Assembly: GCA_035048495.1 (NCBI GenBank)
Contig: CM068552.1
Span: forward strand, 24,058,154 to 24,122,153
DNA: 64,000 nucleotides
Source of the DNA: Euptelea pleiosperma
Lineage: Eukaryota > Streptophyta > Magnoliopsida > Ranunculales > Eupteleaceae
Direction of reading: 5' to 3'
The notes under the pieces were generated by a model that saw only the letters and a list, made by a program, of their open reading frames with translations, made no database searches and was not told the DNA's origin. This document shows, one piece after another, positions 47,701-59,700 of this stretch (positions are counted from its first letter, which is position 1; the number at the start of each line of letters is the position of its first letter). Both the position numbers and the translations under genes were made by a program.

Positions 47701-50700
47701 TTACAGCTCATTAAGAAGATACCTCGTAAGCGATATGCAACACTGCGATTTTGCATGAATGGGTAAACAAGAATTCTCTCTGATGAGGTGGTACAGAACC
47801 CAATCAACTGAAGAAGATTCCGATGAACAGCTACGCTTATCAGTTCAATTTCCCTCTGGAATGCAGCCTCTCCACCAGGATTATGATAGTCAGTTAGACG
47901 TTTGACGGCAACCTTTGTATTGTCTAAGAGAACACCTTTGTAAACTTTTCCAAAGCCCCCCTGCCCAATGACGTTATTCTCACTGAAATTATCTGTTGCA
48001 AATTGGAGCTCACGCCATGAAAATTTTCTCAATTGTCCAAAGCAAATTTTGCATTCATTTTCACCTGTGATAGAAAATGCCAGAGGTTTAGTTCCAGCAG
48101 GAGCACTCAATGATGTGCCATCTCAGAAAATAAATTACCATAAATCAGAATGCCTGCTTTTTAGGAAAAACAGAAATGATAAAATTAGGTAAGACGTATA
48201 GAAACAACATCAGCATGGACCGAATATTAAAGTAAAATTGCAAAAGATCCCGGTATAGCTGGAATAGTTCATCATATGCTCCAGTGAAGCACATAACATA
48301 CAAACTTCATCCTTAATTTCAAAAAGTAAAATGTAGTAAGGTTGACTACCAGGGTTATTAATAGAGGTATGGAAATTGATTGAGTCCTCATAAAACAACT
48401 ATAATAGGGCCTCCAGTGAGCACCTGGATGGACGAGCCATCTATTATAGCGTTAGCATTATACTCCAGTTTGGTTGTTCTGGTTACAATGAGATGGAGCA
48501 ACTGACTGGTTCTGAATACAAATAAGACACCACAGGACCAAGGTTGGCAGCTAAGTTGACTCTATCATGGCCTCTTGTAGAGCAGAAGAAATCCCATGCT
48601 ATATGACACCCAGCATGAATTTGAATGATAGAAATATGAAGCACATTAATTAACATCAACTAAAAACTATCCAATGATCACACTCTCCAATGCAACACAA
48701 ACTGTTCGATTGTTTCTTGTAAGAATAAACGAAAATAGAAATCTCTATTTGAAAATCAATGCTCATTCCATCCTTCTCCTATAGTGCCTTTTCTGCATTG
48801 AATCTTTGTTATTTTCATAAAGACCAACCAAGGCAGAACCAATAATCATGGATTGTTTACACAAGTTCCTCGGATCAGGGAGGCAGCTACAGCTACGTTT
48901 AGAGTGATGTCAAATAACCACTTCATATTACAAAACGATTAAGGCCAATATTTACATGTAATAAATGCAAAATAGATAGGAAAACACAACTTACCAGCAA
49001 CATCAACAAAAACATCATGTTTTTCATGCACTTGACAGTATCGATGTACAAAGATAGCCCCAATGGACAGAAGTAGGAATGCACCACACGCTGCAGCACT
49101 GACCACAACTCGAAGTTTCGACTTGCTCATTGAAGCTGCCAGCATAGAAAATAATTAGATGTAATTCAAACTTGGAGAGAGAGGAAGGAATATCATACAC
49201 CAGTGAAAAAAACTAACCTGGTATAGAAGAGCTTGAGACACAAGGTTGCTGCAAGCTAGAGCCACAATCAAGATGGGTTCCTGTAAAACTGACAGAATAA
49301 CCTTGTCAACCATCGACTATAAAATGATATACTAAAAAAATGTGACAATTTTCAGTTGTTTCAACTTCGTTTTCACTTCCTTGTTTTTATCTTATTTTTT
49401 TGATAAATAACCAGATACTATATTCATGAAGTATAAGAAATACAAATGCTACGGAAGAGTGGCACCACCTACTATATTCATGAAGTATAGGAAATATAGT
49501 GAGCAGGCCTCCATGGGCTGTCCTCATCTGCTTTGGCCCATTTAATCATGCTCAAGAATCACCTTCTAACATATGACGCCCTAGCCATTGGTCCTTGAGA
49601 ATTTTGAGGCCTTGGAGAAAGATCATGCTTCCACTTCATTATAGTCTGCTGCCCCCATTGACCCCAAATACTCCTTAAGAATACCATCATTTGTCATTCT
49701 TAAAAAGTTCCTACATCTCCACCAGCCTTTCCATCGAATTTCAAATGAACTAGAGCTTCTATTTGGATCAGATCCCAGTGAGATTACTATTAGCGGATGG
49801 TGTATTCCTACGCATGTACTGTGTTGGCCCGACGATGTTAGCGGATGGTGTATTCCTACGCATGTGTTGTGTTGGCCCGACGACTCGTTGGTATACATAG
49901 TTGTTTCACCTTTCCCCAACCATAGTCACAAAGTCGGGATTCGGGAATAAAGCGGCAAGGGGTCAAGTCGGGAAAATTCGGATAAATTCGGTAAAAATTG
50001 ACAGAAATCGGCAAAAATAAAAGAATAAAAAAATATCATGGCATTTTCCAAGTTAGAAATGTTGTTTTTAACAAAACACATTTATATGATGAAAAGCACA
50101 TATATAATTCCATAATAATGTCATAACTCATAAGCTTGATATATGATTCATAATTCGAAAATAGAAATCAAAAGGGGAAAAAATGGGTCTCAGTCAATTA
50201 ATTGGCAAAATTCGGCAAAATTGCAGATTAATCGCCAAGTTTTTTTTATTAATCGGAGATCTTGCCGATTAATCGTTGATTGATTCGTGAATTCGAAAAA
50301 TCGGAGATTTTTGTGACTAGGTCCCCAACAGGTTGAACTTTTGGGTAAATGGTTGTTTAACATGGAATCAAAGCCTTAATGCCTGGGAGGTCGCGCCCGC
50401 TGAGGGGGCGTGTTAGCAGATGGTGTAGTCCTACGCACGTGTTGTGTTGGCCCGACGACTTGTTGGTATACATAGTTGTTTCGCCTTTCCCCAACAGATT
50501 TATCTTTTGGGGTAAATGGTGTTTAACAATTATTGTCTATCTCTTGGTATGTTTTATCAACTTATATGTCTCTTCTTCTTTTGATCCAATTTGACCTATT
50601 TATCATGTCTTTTTTCTAGGTGACACCCCCCATGGTTTTAAAATTAGTCAATGTTCTGGTGAATTTTGTTGTATTTTATCGATTTTTGACTTGTTGAGGA

Positions 50701-53700
50701 AAAGTTTACTTGTAATATTTTGGTGAATTTTATTATCTACAACTTTAAAATAGATGAGAAGTGTTTATAACACATTTATCCCTATTTTTTCCACATTTCC
50801 TTGCTTTTGGGAGGTTCTTAGGTGAAAAGTGAACACATCATTAAGAATTTGAGTCAATAAAAACTTGTAAGGGTTGAAATCAAGATCAAATGCTTATAGG
50901 GTTGCGTATTTTCAAGTTGTTCATCAGTAAAAACTATTTTTCTTTGTAATTTTATTCTTCTTTCATATATTAAAGTCAAATTAATATTTCGAATGAGTAA
51001 ATTCATCATATCACATGTTAATGTAATAAATGTACTGGGCCGAAGGCCACCAAGGGTTCCGGGGTTGGGCCCACCGAGAATGTCCATACGATTTTAGGGG
51101 TATATCGGTAGTTTTCCCTTATTGTTTTATTTTATATATATTAAGGGACGGACATATGAAGAGTGAGATGACTTTAGCTCCATACGATTCTCTCCTTTCC
51201 CCGATTCTCTTAATCTTCTGCAAACCTTATTTTCCTAACATGGTATCAGAGCACTGATCCAAATCTAGGGTTTCTTCTTCTCCTTCTTTATCTTCTTCTT
51301 CTTTCCTTCTATTTTTTGTTCCTGTGAAAGAATATCCGAGTCTAGGGCTTGGTTGTAAAACCCTAGTTCTCTTCTTATTCGTTGTGGTAGTTTTTTCCAC
51401 CTATACTGATTTGTTTACCTATAGGTCGTGTAAGGAGTGCATTTTTATGTTCCAAGTTGGGCATTTATATGCTCTAGCTCGAGGGGGAGTGTTAATGTAA
51501 TAAATGTACCGGGCCGAAGGCCATCAGGACCCCAATGAAGAATGTTCGAATGATCTGAGGGGTATTTTAGTAATTTTCCTTATTTTTTTGTTTTATATAT
51601 ATTAGGGGACACATGGAGAGAGATGATTTTTTCTCCATACAATTCTCTCTTTCTCCCCAATTCTCTCTCTCCATGTTGACAGCCACTTTACTCTAAAAGC
51701 TTAAGGTGTTAGAGGGAGGTGAAACAATGTATATCAAAGGGAAGTGTTGGCCGCACAGCTAAACAACACACTCCAACAACATCCCCCCTCAGTACTTTAT
51801 ACTGAGGACTTGAACCCATGACCTACTGTGACCTCCTGCTCTAATACCAATGTTGACAGCCACTTTACTCTAAAAGCTTAAGCTATTAGAGGGAGGTGAA
51901 ACAATGTATATCAAAAGGTCCGCATGTCTAACAGAGGAAGAGTGATGGCCACATAGCCAAACAACACACTCCAACAACATCACCAAACTGCTCTATGTTG
52001 GCAAATGTTTAAAGAACTTTTTCAAGTCGAATTGAACTTCTTCGAATTAATTCCAAATTTTAACTGAGGGAAGTTTAGAGTGAAATCGGAGTTTAGTACC
52101 TTGGGCATCCCCACAGGAACATTCCTAAGGGTGGCACCACCTACCTAAGTCTCTTTTTGATTTGCTTCAGACTGGAAAATAATAATTCACTTTTGAATAT
52201 CTATTTCATTCTGTTTTACATTGTGAATATCTTCCCAAGTTTCTGGTACCGTTCATATCTTCCTAAATTGAGTTGTTCCTCAAACCATGTTTTGGCAGTT
52301 AACTAGGCAGTGGGGCCCGCTTTCTAGAAGACAAGATAATTGAACAGCGGAAAATCAGATAAATCAAAATGATCATCAAACAGACCCTAAGATGGTAAAT
52401 TTGATGGAAATTACCTTCACAATGTGTATGATAATCACCATAGATCATAATCCTAAATAAAACATCTTTGCCACCAAACTAGTCAGGCACCTCTCAAGAG
52501 TAAAACATACTAGAAATGAAAAATCTACCATTATATATAAAAAGTTTCTACCAGTATATATTCAACATACCAGATAACATTTCTAGTTTTTAGTTTGTAC
52601 TGTAGTTTTTGTAGTTGTACTTGCACTTTCATCATTTCTCCTCTGGCCTTTCCTTTCTAAACCTTCTACTCTTCACCAGTGAGAAAGAACATGAATGTTG
52701 AAGGCTCTAAAAGAGTGAGGGAAAGCCGGAAAGGATGTAGATTGAGGCAGTGAGAAAAGGTTTAAAGATGCGTTCTGACAGAAGATATGGCTCTAGATAG
52801 AACTGAATGAACAGGAGTCGTTGCTAACTTCAAATAGTTGGGATAAGGCTTTAACATGATGATAGTACATTTTTAGCATGTGCATATCAGTTGTGCAACC
52901 AGAATAGTTCATGAAAAAGTAGAAAGTGGTACATACTTTCACATTTTTCACTTTACTTTTCTTGTTCTTTTTCTTATACTTATCTACTTTGCTTTTGAAA
53001 GTGATGTTAGTCTACTATGAAATCTTTTAGTATGATACCTGAACTGGATTGCCATTAATGGTGAATTCATTCAGAGAAGGACATTATAATTTTTCTATCA
53101 AACGATTGATCAACTTGAGTCGACTTGGACTGGAAGGCCCATCCCGTAAGAATCAAGTTTCAAGTTTTTAAGACTCTACTACAGCTGGTACCTCCTAACC
53201 ATGGCATCAATAGTTCGAAAATATTTATTTAAAATTGTTAAACAAGCCTTCTTCTGTGTTTCTTTGAAATTCCTTCCTAATGCTTTCTCTTCTTGCTTTT
53301 CACTTTCAAATGATATTTATTATTGCTGATAAGAAATTTGTGTAGTATCACGAGACAAATGACATTATATGCAGATAAAAGCTAAATTCAGTTCTTTACT
53401 TTCATGATAACAACAATCGGGACATGACAATCTCAACAATATGAACTTATTGTGGCACATTGACAGAAACAGAAAAAAGTAATTACAGGATGTGAGCCCG
53501 TATGAGTGGTGGGTGGTATTAAATAAATAACTAAAGACGTTTCCAAACTAATCCACATTAATAAACAAACACTCAAATACAATCATAACCTGTGCAGCTG
53601 TTTAACAAAAACTTTTAATAACAATCTGTTAACAAAAATGAAACGACATAATAAGAAATATCGGGTTGATTTACTTAAATGTGGGAACTGAAAACAGTTG

Positions 53701-56700
53701 TGTTGGAATTCTCCCAATCATATTGTTGGATGAAAGATCCCTGTGAACAGTAAAAACTCATAATTATAATGAATACATGAATATTGAAGAAGAGAAAAAA
53801 TCATGGTAAAAGTAAGAAATACCACAAACAACCACATAAGAAGGTACATAGAGGTTTCTTACAGTTCTTTTAACCCTGTAATATTCGTAATTGACTCTGG
53901 AATATACCCAGTTAAGCTGTTCCTGCTTATTACCCTGAATTAAAGGTAATATTTTTGTTCAGAACCAAAGGAAACTGAAATATGCAAATGATTTTTCATA
54001 ACCAAATTTATGCTTTAATCCAGTTGAAATGTTTCACTTACAAAAGGAGACTTGCACCATATGCAAAATAACTATAGTAATGAGATCCAGGAAATTAGAA
54101 TGTGTGGAAGTTTGAACTCTAAATATATGAGATGGATGAACATACAAGGTTTAGCATCGAAAACTCGACTTTACAAAAAACAAAGCAGCAGTCTTACAAA
54201 TGCTTTAGGTCGGCAAGTTGACCCCATGTAATGGGTATAGAACCACTGAAACTATTGTTTGCCAGATTCAGGTTTTGCAGGTGTGCCATACTGCCAAGGT
54301 AAGCAGGTAATAAACCAGACAGATAATTATTCTGTAATTCCCTGCATAAAGTAGATGACAGGTTATGATTCTTTTCTGAATAATGTATTCAAAGTAACTG
54401 TGTTCCTTGAGGACATGAACCAATAACACAAAACTAAACAAATGACAATGTCCGAACTTTGTTATCTGCTAAACTCACTAGATTACAGAGATGCAAATGT
54501 AAATTGGATTGTTCTCACTTCTCATGAAATTTGCAAAACCTTTGGAATTGTTCTAACATGTAATCAAGGTTTAAAACCTCGGGGTATGTCACGGTCAGGT
54601 GAAAAACTGAGACAAACCTCGAGATGGAATGAAACATTCTCGCAACATTGGTAAATTGACGAGACAAACCGAAACAAACTCAAAATAATGAATTTAATGC
54701 ACAAATATGCTTATAAAAGATGTTTAAAGCAATTAAATGACCCCTACAATCAGTTATATTAAAAAAAAGTACATATTTTCTCACTAATACACACCAATAC
54801 CTATTGATATATATCTCGAAATTGATTTCCTGGATCTCCTGTCGGCTCTCGCTTTCCGAGATTATGTCAGGATCTATTTGTGATTGTTGTCTAGATGGGG
54901 GTGGAACTCCGGCTTCAGGCAGAATCTTAACGATTGGAAAATTGAACCTCTATCTAGACTCTTAGCTCGGTTCGACAAAGTTCAGTTACAGCCCTTCGTT
55001 CAGGACAAGCGAGTTTGGATCTGGACCAAGGGAAGTGAGTTTACAGTCATTCCTTTTACGAGAGACTGGCTACCACGGATGGTCCTTGTAACCCCGATTC
55101 CTAGGTTTGGAGATCGAACATCCCATCCCAGATGGCTTTCTTTGTGTGGCTGGCTTCTTTGGAGACGATTTTGACAGTGGATCACTTGATATCAAGAGGG
55201 ATTATTATTACCAAATTTTGATCTGTGTAAGAATAATGGGGAATCTGTCAATCATTTCCTATTGCATTGTGCAGTGGCTAGGGAGATTTGGTCCACTTTT
55301 CTTTCAGAGTTCGGAATTTTGTGGGTGATGCCGAAATCCTTTTTGGATCTTCTTTTCAGCTGGCGCATTCAAGCTTTCTCCTCTAGCGGCCGTATTTTTT
55401 GGAGGATGCTTCCTCTTGCGATTGCGTGGGGTCTATGGAGGGAGAGGAACAAGAGAATCTTTGAAGATAAGAGCGGGGATGTTTCAGAAATGATTCTTAG
55501 TATCAAAGGGTTGTTATTCCTTTGGTCGAAGTTGTTCTGGGAGTGTAGAGGCATCTTCTTCGAAGATCTTGTCTTCCGTTGGGATGTCCTTTGCGCCAAG
55601 GACGCTTGATGGCTGTCTTCGGTTGTTGTTTGGTTTTTTTTCTTTATTTTTCAGCTCTCAGTAGGTCTTCTCGACCTATATAGCTGTTATCTTTGTTGTT
55701 ACCTTGTTTCGGCTTTTGCCTTTATTAATAAATTTATACTTAAAACTTATAAAAAAAAAATACCTACTAACATATACAAATAGATACTATTTGATACTTT
55801 ATACGCAAAATAGATCATCGACATAGATCCTATATCCACTAAAATACTTGTCTATACTAAATTAAGGTTGAAACTTCGAATGTAATTTTACCTTTGTTTT
55901 ATTTTAAAAAAATTTAATTAAATAAGTTAGTTGAAATTTAGTTATTTCAATTTCAATTAAGAACAAATTTTTACCGTAATACACAGTTTTAAATATAAGT
56001 CTATCTTAGATCTAAGATTTGAACCGTAGATCTAAATCAAATCTATACTACATCAACCATAATTTAGATTTACGATTAAACATCTACAAATCATCCATTA
56101 TGGGCCCATGTTTTTGACTCTTTGTAATTTATCTTGTGGTTGAAGTCATCCAATCAAGCTGATTTTCAGTCAAAGTGATCTCTTATTAGTGTCCCACTGA
56201 TTGAAAAGTTCAAGTTCATAAGTATAAGCACCATTGTGTAATATAGATAAGGTACCATCGTAAGTGGTAGTATTGAGACTAGCATGCTTTCAATAGTATA
56301 GGCCTCTACCAAACATGGGGGAAGTAGTCTAGTCAATCAAAATGTCCAATTTGTGGATCACATCTACAGTTAGGCCAAAAGTTAGCCACACCAAACGATT
56401 TTAACCATCCAACCAATTAGTTGTTTTTTGACTAGAAACATAAGCGTGCCGATCTTAAAAAAGGTCAATCTATTGGATGGTTAAAATCATCGATCGAGCT
56501 GAATTTCAATCTAAGAAGTCTCCACTTGGGGTCCAGAGATTAGACAGTCCAGGTTGATAAGATGTACCATCTATTCTACTATATAATGAGAGAAGGCCCT
56601 TCTTGCGTTAAAAACAGATGAAATCTCAAAATTGCCCCTAATTTGCCCAAAACGCCCTTCTTATGTTTCTTATGTAGATGTTTAAAAAAAAAAGATAGTT

Positions 56701-59700
56701 AATTAAGTTACCCGCACATACCTCATTATTAAAACACTAATGATCACATGGTTCAAGAACCATGGATGTTATCATGTTGCAGCCGAGACAAACCGAGTGG
56801 GACCCTAATAAGAGATTACTTTGACTAAGTAAACACTCGGAAAAAAAATATGTGGAAGTAACATTTACATGGTAACTGAAGAATTGATTGGAAGGAGGAA
56901 CCCTAACACTAAAACAACATGAATTCAGCAAATGAAAACTGGAGATTAAATAGAATACCAGTTGACCATGGGAAATCAAATTTATTATTGTGTATAGGAA
57001 TTGAAAAGAAGAAACATAAAATCTATATCAAGCAAAAGAACTAACAAAAATAAAAGAAATTAATCTCAAGTAGAGAAACTTATACTTCTTAAATTTTCAG
57101 AACAGCGATCTAGAAACTTCAGACAAAGATGTATGATTTTCTGAAATTTCAGAAACAGGCATCTGCAAATAGCAAAGGCTGTTTAATAAGCCTAATTTGT
57201 TGGAATATTTGGCCAAAAAAAGGAAATTTTCATTGACCATCATGTTTTGGAATTGTGATGTCTAGACACATTTTTTTTACACTTAGTTTTGTGCACTACA
57301 GACACACGTCCTTGGACTATTAAAAATACTGAATTAGTTAGCCTGTCCGGATCAGTGTGAGTTGATTAGCCACTCAGTTACAAAATAGCTCTACACTGGC
57401 TGAATACCTACAACCTAGCCCTGGAATTTGGGCCATCGGGATTGGATAGGTGTGGTATCAAACCTATTGAGGCACTATGACAGTTGGGGTTACAATGTTT
57501 GTCAGCTAACCAGGATATATGTTATCTGCATCCCTCAAAATCCCCAATGGTACTCGTGTCCACACAACTTAACATAGGTATGGGTATGGATCTGGGATCC
57601 ATGTCGGTCATGGCTTAGCTGTATTGGATTATTCTATATCCACAAAAACTTAAAAACCATAAATTATTTCTTAAGTTATAAAAATAACAAGTGATATAAT
57701 ATTAGAAAATATTAAAATAATAACTATACAGCCATGTCTTTATACCTGGACATTTGGGGTTCTAGCACCCATACTAGACAATTATAACCACCAACAGATA
57801 AAATAGCTCACAATTGGTCCTTTCGTATGACCAATGACTTTATATGGATAGAGAGGTAGCAGAAGAGAATTCCTCACTGAAAATGTTCTTGGAACTTGTT
57901 CACATGATGAAGCCCTCACTCCTACAGGTAGATTGTGACTGTGTGTGCAAAACCACTTTCTCACGTGCATACTGGGAAAGCATGATCATGAGCATCAAAT
58001 CGGGATGGTATTAGGAATCAATAGTACTCTGGGTCTGGGTTACCTCTAAAAAGACAAATGACCACTTGCACTCAACATGTATACAACAGTACTATACTAT
58101 GCCGATCAGTTGGTGCTTGGACTGTATGTAGTTTCTCTAGATTGAGAGTGTGCACATTCCTACCAACTCAATAAATACCAGTACGTGTATTCCCAAGCAT
58201 GCACTTAAAAGCTATGATGCCGATACGGGAAGCAGGGATACGACTCGACATTTTTCAAAATCAGGGACACGGATACGGATACAAGTATCCTATTTTGTAG
58301 TTCAAAATTTTAATTTTTTCTAATTTTTTCAACTTTTTTATGAAGGATACGTGGGGATACGTATCAGAGGAGTATCCGGTGTCGTGTCGATACGGATACG
58401 ATGGCCATTTACAAGTATCCAGGTATCATAGCTTAAAAGTGTTCTGTTTTAATTAGAACACTCATCTTAAGACTAATGACAACAACAGCAAGAAGAGGGG
58501 TATGCTGTAGGTTGGCTATAAAATGGCAAGAGCAAAGCTGAAAATGGTGTGGATGGAAGAAGATAATATCTAAAGGAAACTGCCTTACCTAAAGATACAA
58601 CACAAGATAAAATTGAATGGAGAAATAGGATTCATGATGCCAACCCCAACTAGTTGGGACAAGGCATTATATTAATATTTTATCCAGTCTCAATCCCAAA
58701 TTTAGTTTGCGAGCTTCTTTAGAATGTGTACATCCCAGAAGAAATTAAACATGATTTTGGAAAGTTCCTTTAGGCATTATGGAAAGTTTGCACTGGCAAA
58801 TAATGGTATTGAGTTTCAAAACTTAATTGCAATTTGTTTTAGGTTCTCATATTAATGTTCGTCTTATATCTCTAGGACAAAGAAAATGTCATCGGCGTTA
58901 ATTGTATCCTGCAAATTAGGTCTTGAAATGGATTAGTGCTGCATGAAGCTCCTCACACAAGTATTTCGCATATGTGAGGGGTGTGACAAGGTTGCATACA
59001 TAGATATTAAATGCAGGCAAAATACTCCGGTTGAACCCACTGTGACAGGCTAATGGGGCATCGATTTGTTAATCATAATGGCTCCCAAGAATGATGAAAT
59101 ATATACCCTAATTTATTCTTAGGTTTAGGATTTGATAATGAGAAAAGAAAAAAAGAAAGAAAAGTAAGATTTTAGGAATGGGTGACGTTAAAGTGGTCCA
59201 GCTCCCTCTATATATTTATACTTTATAATAAAACAGAATTGACAAAATTGCCCCTACATAAACTGAACAATTACAGCTATGCCATTTTTAACACTCTCCC
59301 TCAAGTTGGTACATATATTAGTCATGCCCAACTTGCATAAAATCCCAGCCAATCTAGCCTTGGCAACACCTTTGGTAAGAATGCCTGCTACTTTGCTCCT
59401 CTGACCTCACAAATGGTGTACAAATTTGGCTAGTCTTCAAATTTTCTCTAATAAAATGCCGATAAACTTCAAATATGCTTGGTTCTATCATGTTGTACAG
59501 GATTATAATTTACACTAATAGTTGCCTTATTATCACAAAAGAGGCTCAACGAACTTGGTGCATCAAAACCTAGTTACGATAGGAGCATCCTCAGCCAAAG
59601 AATCTCACACACCATCTGCCATATACAGATACTCAAACAGGATAGGTATTTCCCAAAGAGGTAGGTATTTCGTACTAGTGATTTCATTCTTCCATGTATG

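Noticed and set aside
54442..54654. 70-codon plus-strand ORF in the 7.7-kb intron
   Set aside because: No domain or related copy; chance open frame.
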